Shown: positions 9,499 to 16,296 of the stretch, piece by piece
Position numbering within the stretch: the first letter of the stretch is position 1
How the letters are laid out: every line of letters starts with the position of its first letter
DNA from: Rossellomorea marisflavi
GTDB lineage: Bacteria; Bacillota; Bacilli; Bacillales; Bacillaceae_B
DNA length: 64,000 bases
Assembly: GCA_003667865.1 (NCBI GenBank)
Contig: CP033051.1
Span: 1,255,001 to 1,319,000, forward strand
Direction: 5' to 3'
Program-made: the position numbers and the translations under genes
The notes under the pieces: generated by a model
The model's database searches: none
Told to the model about the DNA's origin: nothing
Seen by the model: only the letters and a program-made list of their open reading frames with translations

Positions 9499-9999
9499 AT
9501 GAGAAAAGTTTTTATAGCGCTAATTTTGATGGCTATATATGCTATTGTCATGCCAAAGAATTTATCAAGGACGGAAATTTATGCAACATCATTCTTTTCA
9601 TTATTTTATGGAAAGACTGTTGATGAACTTTTAGATTTGAAAAAGAACCTATATGGTTTTTTGGGCAAAGGGGTCGATTATAAAGGGGTTCTTGCCCAAA
9701 TTATTATATACCCAACTGTTAATCTGTTATTTTTAAATTATTTCCCATTTAAGAAAAGTGTTATGGAACAGGGTAGATATATTTTGGGGTGGACAGTATT
9801 TTCAGTAGTGTTTGAACGGTTTTCTAGTCAAACTAGATTTTTTTACTATACTAAGTGGAAACTGTTGTATTCTGCAGCATTGTATCCCCTAATATTTCTC
9901 TCATTAGTTGCAAACCTTACATTTTTAAGAAAGCTTATTCATAGGGATCATCAAGTGAAAGGAAGCATGGGGACGGATCTCTTGCTTCGGAAGCAGTAG
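9499..9999 (+). CDS. Small multi-pass membrane protein of unknown function
   Basis: A 166-residue protein with about four hydrophobic segments (near residues 3-20, 55-75, 90-110, 122-145) and no recognised catalytic motif. It resembles the CBO0543-type membrane proteins of spore-formers in size and layout, but I would not name it. The start at 9499 follows CTTGGAGGGAAG. An earlier ATG at 9460 lacks a site. The last 12 codons (GSMGTDLLLRKQ) and the stop lie inside the second 55-bp palindrome, so the C-terminus has been supplied or replaced by repeat DNA. Confidence 0.7.
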   Translation: MRKVFIALILMAIYAIVMPKNLSRTEIYATSFFSLFYGKTVDELLDLKKNLYGFLGKGVDYKGVLAQIIIYPTVNLLFLNYFPFKKSVMEQGRYILGWTVFSVVFERFSSQTRFFYYTKWKLLYSAALYPLIFLSLVANLTFLRKLIHRDHQVKGSMGTDLLLRKQ

Positions 10000-10016
10000 A
10001 AACGTCCCAACGCTTC
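9962..10016. repeat. 55-bp palindromic repeat, copy 2
   Basis: Matches 9360-9414 at 53 of 55 positions. It contains the 3' end of the upstream membrane gene and abuts the stop codon of the convergent DinB gene at 10017. The two substitutions weaken the outer stem rather than compensate for each other. Confidence 0.85.
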
Positions 10017-10541
10017 TCATCGATTCAAGATACCTAAATATGCTTTCCAAGGACCTACATCATCTTTGTAGACATTGGCCATAACACGTGTGATCTGTGA
10101 TATATGGGTTAAATCATGGACGACCCAGGTTGACAGTAATTCTCTTAGCTTTACTGAGCCAAAAGCAGGGTGAATTCCAGTTTGATCTAACTGTAGCTCA
10201 GTTTGAACTAGCTCTTTCAGTTTGATGATATTTTCTGTCCTTAATGAGGAAAATTCTAAAATTTTGTCGTGCAATGTTTGGTTTAAGCTGTCATGCAAGT
10301 GAGCAAAACGGTCAAACTCTGGAAATGACTTTTTCTCCCCTTCTACAAGGATTATTTGGAGTCTTGGTATCCAATTGGTTTTTTCCCCTTCAATGAGATG
10401 ATCAATTACTTCTGTAACATTCCAGGTACCTTCACCTTCGTTACTTTGTAACCATCGTTTAGATAATCCTATTAAGAAGGATTCTAACGTTTTTGGTGTA
10501 CGTTCTAATAACTCGATGGCTTCGTTTAAATTAAAGTTCAT
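10017..10541 (-). CDS. DinB-family protein
   Basis: A 174-residue four-helix-bundle protein of the DinB/YfiT fold. The likely metal-binding histidines are visible in VIDHLIEGE (about residue 48) and HDLTHISQI (about 142 and 146). Members include thiol-dependent transferases and many uncharacterised damage-inducible proteins; the substrate is unknown. It ends exactly at the second 55-bp palindrome. A GAGGAGC-type site precedes the start. A second DinB-fold gene lies at 19355. Confidence 0.85.
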   Translation of the reverse strand: MNFNLNEAIELLERTPKTLESFLIGLSKRWLQSNEGEGTWNVTEVIDHLIEGEKTNWIPRLQIILVEGEKKSFPEFDRFAHLHDSLNQTLHDKILEFSSLRTENIIKLKELVQTELQLDQTGIHPAFGSVKLRELLSTWVVHDLTHISQITRVMANVYKDDVGPWKAYLGILNR

Positions 10542-10861
10542 AACAAGCTCCTCCCCTTACAAGGCATATTCTTAATTATATGCTTTAGATATAACGTTTT
10601 TATAAATTTGTTTTAACTTTTTTGACTATCAAATAGGAGAAATAGTAGATTAGTAGTGTGTTTGAGTATAAAGAGATATTCTTTCATGAATAGTTATATG
10701 TAGAAAACAGAGGAGATAGAAGATTTTAATGAGAAACGTCTCCATAAAGCAATCTTTCAAACAAATAGCAAATTTGTAAAATATGGATATTCATAATACT
10801 TTTAGATTACTACATTAACCTTACAAAAATGTAGAGTATAAAAAGATGGGAGTGTTTTTAA
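10542..10861. other. 320-base gap between divergent genes
   Basis: AT-rich spacer between the DinB gene and the secreted protein gene. It must hold their promoters, but I cannot single out a convincing pair of boxes. No frame with a ribosome binding site, hairpin or repeat was seen. Confidence 0.5.
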
Positions 10862-11152
10862 ATGAAAGGTATGAAAGTAAAAGAATTAATGAAATGTGCT
10901 TCTGCTGTTATATTGTCTCTTTCTCTATTTTCTATTGTTGCTTCACCAGCTTTAGCAGCACCAAATGATGGCGGAGAAGTTATTGTTGTTGATCCTGGAG
11001 AAGGAGATAGCCGTAATTGGTATTTATATGAAACTTACAATCAAAATGGTCAGAAACATTATAAGTATTATGAGACGTCAGGAGTTTATTATAAGCTAGT
11101 TGTTTATGATAAAAATGGGAACCGGGTAAGCATAGAGATCGGTAAAGTCTAA
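10862..11152 (+). CDS. Small secreted protein of unknown function
   Basis: A 96-residue preprotein. Residues 1-33 form a clear signal peptide (Lys-rich start, a hydrophobic stretch of Val/Ile/Leu/Ser, cleavage after ALAA or SPALA). The mature part of about 63 residues is acidic then Tyr/Asn/Gly-rich (WYLYETYNQNGQKHYKYYE), lacks cysteine and ends in a short beta-like VVYDKNGNRVSIEIG segment. It may be an envelope-associated or inhibitor-like peptide. It converges on the ECF anti-sigma gene and shares a terminator with it. No family was recognised. Confidence 0.75.
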   Translation: MKGMKVKELMKCASAVILSLSLFSIVASPALAAPNDGGEVIVVDPGEGDSRNWYLYETYNQNGQKHYKYYETSGVYYKLVVYDKNGNRVSIEIGKV

Positions 11153-11174
11153 CTAGAATAGGTACACCATATAT

Positions 11175-11210
11175 AAAGGTCTATACGAAGTAATGTATAG
11201 ACCTTTTCTA
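11175..11210. terminator. Bidirectional terminator
   Basis: AAAGGTCTATAC / GTATAGACCTTT with an 8-base loop lies between two convergent genes. T-runs flank it on both strands. Confidence 0.85.
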
Positions 11211-11217
11211 AAAGTGA

Positions 11218-11856
11218 TTATCTAAATGATTCTGCAATTTCAATCATGACCCTCTTTGGAAGTGATTTTCTGGCTTCTCCGGAAATGTACGTCACAGTAT
11301 ATAGGTCTTTAACTTCTAGCCAAGATAAATTATTTGTACCATACTCAGCTCCTTCCAAATACATACCTCTATACCCTCTTACGGTTATTGGCTCAAAACG
11401 ACTTAAATCAGCACTGTCAACACCAGAAACAAACCTAACTTTTAAAAATTGATCGTTTGTTCCCTCTATACTTACAGTTGTAATATGCGTTTTTTCGGAA
11501 TGCTTTGCTGAGATCCCCTTAAACTCAAAAGGCAATTTGGTTGGTAGTTTAATTGGCCTATTACGTAGCTCTTCTGGCTTGTTTTCAAGGTTCATCTCAT
11601 AATACTTCATTTGATTCCCACTATGTTCACCAATAAACCCTAATTGGTTTCCAGTAAAATATAAAAAGAGTGTGAAAGAAGTCGCAATGATGATAAATGA
11701 CAAAATGGGTGCTAGAAGTAGTTTTCTACCTTCACGTCTCGTGGTATTCCCTGAATGAACCTCATCTAGGATATTATTGCGAATTCGATTGTTAAAGCCT
11801 TTGTCTTTAAAGGTATCATTTTTCATAATATCTCGCAGATTCTTTAATTCATCCAT
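11218..11856 (-). CDS. Probable membrane anti-sigma factor of the adjacent ECF sigma
   Basis: A 212-residue protein with a cytoplasmic N-terminus of about 45 residues, one transmembrane segment (about 47-67, LLLAPILSFIIIATSFTLFL) and a C-terminal extracytoplasmic domain resembling DUF4367 sensor domains (WLEVKDLYTVTYISG near the end). The gene begins four bases after the sigma gene ends. It lacks an HxxxCxxC zinc motif, so it is not of the RsiW type. The anti-sigma role rests on order, topology and size. Confidence 0.78.
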   Translation of the reverse strand: MDELKNLRDIMKNDTFKDKGFNNRIRNNILDEVHSGNTTRREGRKLLLAPILSFIIIATSFTLFLYFTGNQLGFIGEHSGNQMKYYEMNLENKPEELRNRPIKLPTKLPFEFKGISAKHSEKTHITTVSIEGTNDQFLKVRFVSGVDSADLSRFEPITVRGYRGMYLEGAEYGTNNLSWLEVKDLYTVTYISGEARKSLPKRVMIEIAESFR

Positions 11857-11859
11857 TGT

Positions 11860-12390
11860 TTACACCTCACCTTCGTACATCTTAGCAATTAATTTCTTTC
11901 CTTTACGTAGCCGCGTTTTTACAGTATTAATATTAAGTTCCATACATTGGGCTATATCCGTTAATTTCATCTCTTCAAAATAATATAGAAATATGATTTC
12001 TCTGTACTTGAGTGGAAGCTGTAAAACAGCTCTACTTAATTCATGCTGTGTTTCTTTGTGAACAAGAGCTTGTTCGGGCGTAGAACTTTTCCCTTTAATC
12101 ATTTGGTGAACTCGATCCGTCACAATGGTCAGCTTCGTATCCATCCTTCGGAAGTAATCCTTACAGTGATTGATCGCAATTCGAATTAGCCATGTTTTTA
12201 AGGAAGAGTCTTCTCGAAAAGAGCCCAAGTTATTATAAAGCTTAACGAATATTTCTTGAGTAAGATCCTCGGTTACAGTATGGTTTTTAACATAAGAATA
12301 CACGATATAATAAACGTCATTACCATACTCATTCATGGCAACTTCCAGAATATCATCCTTCTTTTTTTCTTGGTCATATTCCCCCTTCAA
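11860..12390 (-). CDS. ECF RNA polymerase sigma factor
   Basis: A 176-residue ECF sigma factor. Region 2 has VTEDLTQEIFVKLYNN and SLKTWLIRIAINHCKDY. Region 4 has LPLKYREIIFLYYFEEM, then an HTH ending INTVKTRLRKGKKLI. The TTG start is set by the AGGTGA site six bases upstream. It is similar in style to SigV/SigM-type factors, but the exact group cannot be fixed by eye. It is paired with the membrane protein downstream and has an ECF-type promoter in front, so it is probably self-activating. Confidence 0.9.
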   Translation of the reverse strand: MKGEYDQEKKKDDILEVAMNEYGNDVYYIVYSYVKNHTVTEDLTQEIFVKLYNNLGSFREDSSLKTWLIRIAINHCKDYFRRMDTKLTIVTDRVHQMIKGKSSTPEQALVHKETQHELSRAVLQLPLKYREIIFLYYFEEMKLTDIAQCMELNINTVKTRLRKGKKLIAKMYEGEV

Positions 12391-12421
12391 AAAGATTCAC
12401 CTACTTTCCTTCATAATATTA

Positions 12422-12447
12422 GACGGGTAAAGCTTAAAAAGGTTTTC
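12422..12447 (-). promoter_or_regulatory. ECF-type promoter of the sigma/anti-sigma pair
   Basis: On the minus strand, GAAAAC (12447-12442), a 16-base spacer and CGTC (12425-12422) match the AAC-N16-CGTC pattern of ECF promoters, 30 bases before the sigma gene start. Confidence 0.75.
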
Positions 12448-12532
12448 AATTCTATTTAAGTATACTTCAATAGCTTTTTCCTGGGGGAATGAAGTTTATC
12501 TAGAATAAAGGAAATAGAAAGGAGCTTAAAGA

Positions 12533-12971
12533 ATGTATACAAGGAATAGAAAAAATAGGAAAAGGGTGACGAAAGATTCATTTATTTACTGGAGTTCATC
12601 AAATAAATATAAGAGTAAGAGACATACATAAGGCAGTAGAATGGTATCAAAAAATACTAGGCTTAGACATTCTAAAGGACTATTCTTCCACTGTTGTACT
12701 AGGTTTCAAAGAACAGGACCCGCACACGATGCCGCATATCTGCTTAATCGAAATCAATACTGAGAACATCCCAAGAAGCTTAACGCATCCGGTAATTGCT
12801 ATTGCAGCTGAGCAGGCAAGAAATTGTAGGGAAAACCTTCAAAAAATGGGGGTCGAAATTCTAGACGGAGGAAATATGGCTCATTTTAAGTTTCTTGACC
12901 TAGATGGCAATCTATTAGAAGCCTTTTTACCAAGCTTGTACGAGGATCCACAATATGAAGATTTAAGATAA
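12533..12971 (+). pseudogene. Glyoxalase/VOC-family gene with damaged 5' end
   Basis: A continuous frame from 12670 to 12971 encodes a recognisable vicinal-oxygen-chelate domain (GVHQINIRVRDIHKAVEWYQ, KFLDLDGNLLEAF). It has no ATG, GTG or TTG start near its beginning, and a TGA lies at 12667-12669. An ATG at 12533 or GTG at 12566 opens another frame (VTKDSFIYW) that would join the VOC frame after a one-base shift near 12585. So this is either a frameshifted gene, an assembly error, or a gene using the rare start ATT at 12676 behind AAAGGGTGA. The only in-frame ATG, at 12729, would remove half the domain. Confidence 0.7.
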
Positions 12972-13039
12972 AAGAAAGAGAAACAAACTAAAATAAACAA
13001 ACAGACTACATAATCACAACTATCAAAGGATGTTTTGAA

Positions 13040-13867
13040 TTGAAGCGATACTTTATTGAAATAGGAAAAATGAAGGTCCATATTACAGAATGGGGACAGA
13101 GTGATAAACCCGTAATATTTTGTTTGCATGGGTTAGGGAGTACAAGTTTTAGTTTTATAGAAATTGCTGAAGCGGTTAAGAATGACTTTCGCATCGTATC
13201 AATTGATGCTCCAGGTCATGGTAAAAGTACACCTTTTGAAGCTTCTTCTGAATACGAGATGCCTCGTTTTACAAAATGGTTATCACATGTTCTAGACGCG
13301 CTTAGCATTACAAACTTTTATTTCCTATCACATTCTTGGGGAAGTTTTGTTGCACTTTACTTCTTACATCAGAATCCTCAACGAGTAAAAGGCTCTATTT
13401 TAATTGATGGTGGATACCAAACCAAGAGGAGAATGAAAGAAACTCTGGAGGAAGAAATCAATTATTATGAGAAGGATTTTGAAGAGTACATTTTCAATAA
13501 CTGGAGTGAGTTTTTTCAATCAGAGAAAGAGGCATATACCCGATGGTCTCCATTAATTGAAGTTGCTGTAAAAGATCTAGGTGTGGAACATGAAGGTAAA
13601 GTGAGATGGCATGCTCGAGGAAAGACAGCTAAAGGCATCATCCAAGCCATGCATAAGCATGAAACAGAAGATATCTATGAGGAAATTCATAATCACTTAT
13701 TATTACTGGCTCCACAAGATAAAGATGCACATGGTGAAGAAACATTACGTGTCTTTGAAAAGAGTACAAATAGTGTTATTAGGAGAGTTCCTGAAACAAC
13801 GCATATGCTTCATTGGGATAATCCTTACATTGTCATTGAAGAGATTTACCGTAATTGGAAGGCTTAA
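13040..13867 (+). CDS. Alpha/beta-fold hydrolase
   Basis: A 275-residue alpha/beta hydrolase. The oxyanion region HGLGSTSFSF is at about residues 30-40, the nucleophile elbow SHSWGS at about 97-102 (Ser99) and the catalytic His in TTHMLHWDNP near 256. The acid is probably Asp in LLAPQDKDAHG (about 228-231). The substrate is unknown; ester or lactone hydrolysis is the default. The TTG start follows AAAGGATG. It is one of a run of small accessory enzymes between 12.5 and 14.6 kb. Confidence 0.87.
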   Translation: MKRYFIEIGKMKVHITEWGQSDKPVIFCLHGLGSTSFSFIEIAEAVKNDFRIVSIDAPGHGKSTPFEASSEYEMPRFTKWLSHVLDALSITNFYFLSHSWGSFVALYFLHQNPQRVKGSILIDGGYQTKRRMKETLEEEINYYEKDFEEYIFNNWSEFFQSEKEAYTRWSPLIEVAVKDLGVEHEGKVRWHARGKTAKGIIQAMHKHETEDIYEEIHNHLLLLAPQDKDAHGEETLRVFEKSTNSVIRRVPETTHMLHWDNPYIVIEEIYRNWKA

Positions 13868-13920
13868 AATCTAGGAATGTTTTAATAAAAGAAACTCAAG
13901 TGTGAGCATATTGAAAAGAA

Positions 13921-14049
13921 TTGACGGCGAGTATTAACAAAAGTGCCCACTTTCCTGATTTAGAAGAAGAGCAGAAATTTGCAGAAACAGTCTTGGAATT
14001 TTTAGACGAACACTTCCCCGAAGGAGAAACGGTATATGAGCCAAAATAG
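13921..14049 (+). pseudogene. C-terminal remnant of an alpha/beta hydrolase
   Basis: A 43-codon frame gives INKSAHFPDLEEEQKFAETV and LEFLDEHF. This is the usual end of an alpha/beta hydrolase, with the catalytic His in SAHF followed by the last helix. The nucleophile and core are missing and there is a stop just upstream, so it is a 5'-truncated relic. Its last codons overlap the start of the next gene by 14 bases. Confidence 0.65.
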
Positions 14050-14566
14050 AAAAGTAGTATTATTTATTGCTCAAAGTGTGGATGGATATATAGCAAGAGA
14101 AGATGATACATTGGACTGGTTGTTTAAGGTTGCTGGCGAAGGGGACAATGGCTACTCTCAATTCTATGAAACGGTCGACACAATCGTCATGGGAAGAAGA
14201 ACCTATGACTGGATTATGGAGCATGAAAAAGGGGAAAATCCATATAAGGGAAAGGAATGTTATGTTTTCTCAAGCGCAGCTTCAGTTTCTAATGAAATGA
14301 CATTTGTTCAAGAAGATCCATATACCTTTATTGAAAAGGTAAAGGAAGATGACGGCAAGGATATTTGGATTGTGGGTGGAGGAGAGATGATTCATTCGTT
14401 TATGAAAAAGAAGCTAATAGATGAATATAGAATTACGCTTGCTCCTACAATACTTGGGAAAGGCATTCCTCTATTTAAAAGAGGGGAATATGAACACGAG
14501 CTAGTCCTAAAAGGGATGAATCGGTATAACCAATTTGTCGAATTACATTATGAGGTTCTTCGCTAA
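14036..14566 (+). CDS. Dihydrofolate reductase-like (RibD C-terminal domain) protein
   Basis: A 176-residue protein with the DHFR/RibD_C fold: VVLFIAQSVDGYIAREDDTLDWL at the start, then VMGRRTYDW near residue 50, IWIVGGGEMIHSFM near 112-125 (the NADPH-binding GGG) and ITLAPTILGKGIPLF near 140. It resembles B. subtilis YyaP/YwjB-type reductases of unknown substrate. The ATG lies after GGAGAAACG inside the relic of the previous gene. True folate reduction is unlikely to be its main job. Confidence 0.88.
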   Translation: MSQNRKVVLFIAQSVDGYIAREDDTLDWLFKVAGEGDNGYSQFYETVDTIVMGRRTYDWIMEHEKGENPYKGKECYVFSSAASVSNEMTFVQEDPYTFIEKVKEDDGKDIWIVGGGEMIHSFMKKKLIDEYRITLAPTILGKGIPLFKRGEYEHELVLKGMNRYNQFVELHYEVLR

Positions 14567-14611
14567 ACCTTATGCAGAGAGAGATATTCTTATTTACTTG
14601 CACAATGAGTA

Positions 14612-14640
14612 TTGAACACAAATTCTCCATGTGGTAAAGT
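14612..14640 (+). promoter_or_regulatory. SigA promoter of the hisS2 leader
   Basis: TTGAAC (14612-14617), a 17-base spacer and TAAAGT (14635-14640). Transcription would start near 14647, just before the leader peptide's ribosome binding site. Confidence 0.6.
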
Positions 14641-14664
14641 AATGGAAATATGAGGTGATTTCCT

Positions 14665-14721
14665 ATGCTTTCCAATAGAAGAAGGATCAATCTTTCACAA
14701 CAACATCATCATACATTGTAG
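14665..14721 (+). CDS. Histidine-rich leader peptide of hisS2
   Basis: An 18-codon frame, MLSNRRRINLSQQHHHTL, with a strong GAGGTG site seven bases before its ATG. Three consecutive CAT histidine codons (14704-14712) sit three codons before the stop. It lies in the leader of a histidyl-tRNA synthetase gene and immediately before a set of competing hairpins, which is the layout of a transcription-attenuation leader. A ribosome stalled at the His codons for lack of charged tRNA-His would cover the first hairpin. Confidence 0.75.
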   Translation: MLSNRRRINLSQQHHHTL

Positions 14722-14818
14722 TCTTGCTAGTCGATTTATAAAAATCGTACATAGGAAGACTATTTATCATGAACCGCATTGATTAGTGTTTTAACTACTA
14801 AATCAGTGGGGTTTTTTT
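14719..14818 (+). promoter_or_regulatory. Predicted ribosome-mediated attenuator of hisS2
   Basis: Three mutually exclusive pairings can be drawn. The first hairpin is TAGTCTT (14719-14725) with AAGACTA (14756-14762), with an inner CGATTT/AAATCG stem. The antiterminator is ACTA and ATCA (14759-14769) with TGATTAGT (14780-14787). The terminator is 14772-14788 with 14795-14813 followed by seven T. Stalling at the His codons blocks the first hairpin, frees the antiterminator strand and allows read-through; normal translation lets the terminator form. No T-box sequence was seen here. Confidence 0.68.
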
Positions 14819-14899
14819 ATTTTCTAAAAAGTTGTTAAGGAAGAAAATGAGGAAGCATCATTGCCTTACATCAAAAAAATATATACGGAGGAATAATTT

Positions 14900-16174
14900 A
14901 TGAAGAAGATGGAATATCAAAATGTAAAAGGAACTCAGGATTATTTACCTGAAGCAGAAGGGATCAGAATGAAGGTTAGAAGGGAATTGGAAGATGTCTT
15001 TATTCAATATGGCTGTAAACCTTTGGAAACACCTATTTTAAATTATACAGAATTACTCTCTTCTAAATATGGTGGAGGAGCGGAAATATTAGAAGAAATG
15101 TACACATTGTCGGACCGTGGAGAGAGAGAACTAGCTTTACGCTATGACCTTACGATACCATTTGCTAAAGTGGTTGCTATGAATCCAACGCTTAGAATGC
15201 CTTTCAAAAGATACGAAATAGGCAAAGTGTTTCGAGATGGTCCTATAAAAGCAGGGAGATTTCGGGAATTTACACAATGTGATGTCGATATTGTGGGGGT
15301 GAGCTCTCAAATAGCGGAGGCTGAATTAATGGAAATGGCCTTGGAGGCTTTTCGCCGACTAGACCTTAACGTGACGATTCAGTACAATAATCGAAAGCTT
15401 CTAACAGGTATGCTAAAGCTTTTTGCAACTCCAGAAGATAAAATGAATGAAACTGTACTAGTATTAGATAAGCTCGAGAAAATGGGTATTGAAGCAGTAA
15501 AAAATGAGCTTTCAGAAAAAGGGTTAGCAAGTAAAGTGGTCAAGAATATAGAAGAGTTCCTCACTAATCCAAACAACACATCACTTGACTATTTTTTCTC
15601 CTATACAAATGAAAATAAAGAAATTCTAGAAGGAGTAAAAGAACTTAAAGAGCTTCAAACATATCTGCAATATATGGGAATTTCAGCACAATGTATCTTC
15701 AATCCGTTTCTAGCCAGAGGGTTAGAAATCTACACAGGTACGATCTATGAAATCTTCTTATCCAACAAGGAAATTACATCAAGTATCGGGAGTGGCGGTC
15801 GTTATGATAACGCAATAGCTGGGCTAATCGGTACTACTGAATCATTCTCGACAGTGGGAATATCATTTGGTTTAGACGTCATCTACACAGCGTTAAGCAA
15901 CACTGATTTCAAAGTAGATGGGGAGCTAGATTATTATATTATCCCACTACAAACAAAAAAAGAAGCCCTACTAGTCGCCACATCCTTTAGAAGAAAAGGC
16001 TACAAAGTAGAGCTAGAAATGTCAGACAAAAAACTTGGAAAAGCACTAGACCGTGCCAATAAAGAAGGCATTCAAAACGTCATCATCATCGGTGAAAACG
16101 AAGTAAGCAACAATAGAATCAAAATTAAAAATATGATCACTGGAGAAGAAAGAACAGAGTCGTTTTCATTTTGA
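14900..16174 (+). CDS. Histidyl-tRNA synthetase, second-type (HisS2)
   Basis: A class II synthetase that charges tRNA-His. It opens with the family's KGTQDYLP. Motif 2 reads VFRDGPIKAGRFREFTQCDVD, the histidine-A region ARGLEIYTGTIYEIF and motif 3 GSGGRYDNAIAG. A C-terminal anticodon-binding domain covers about residues 330-424. These variants (RDGPIKAGRF, EIYTGTIYE) are those of the additional HisS of some bacilli rather than the housekeeping enzyme, so a main hisS-aspS copy is expected elsewhere. The ATG follows ACGGAGGA. It is controlled by the His-codon leader upstream. Confidence 0.9.
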   Translation: MKKMEYQNVKGTQDYLPEAEGIRMKVRRELEDVFIQYGCKPLETPILNYTELLSSKYGGGAEILEEMYTLSDRGERELALRYDLTIPFAKVVAMNPTLRMPFKRYEIGKVFRDGPIKAGRFREFTQCDVDIVGVSSQIAEAELMEMALEAFRRLDLNVTIQYNNRKLLTGMLKLFATPEDKMNETVLVLDKLEKMGIEAVKNELSEKGLASKVVKNIEEFLTNPNNTSLDYFFSYTNENKEILEGVKELKELQTYLQYMGISAQCIFNPFLARGLEIYTGTIYEIFLSNKEITSSIGSGGRYDNAIAGLIGTTESFSTVGISFGLDVIYTALSNTDFKVDGELDYYIIPLQTKKEALLVATSFRRKGYKVELEMSDKKLGKALDRANKEGIQNVIIIGENEVSNNRIKIKNMITGEERTESFSF

Positions 16175-16296
16175 ATAAGAAGCTAGTAGCTAGTATAGTT
16201 GAAATACCGCCTTTCCATTATTGTCAGGGTAAAACATTTTAAGTTTTTGGCATAATGAAGGCAACGGTCTTTTTAAAATCAAAACTCATTTTTCAT

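Noticed and set aside
12729-12971. 80-residue protein starting at the internal ATG
   Set aside because: There is no ribosome binding site, and the VOC domain clearly extends about 50 codons upstream in the same frame.
14690-14880. T-box riboswitch before hisS2
   Set aside because: The conserved GGTGGTACCGCG sequence and stem I features are absent, unlike the clear T-box of argS.
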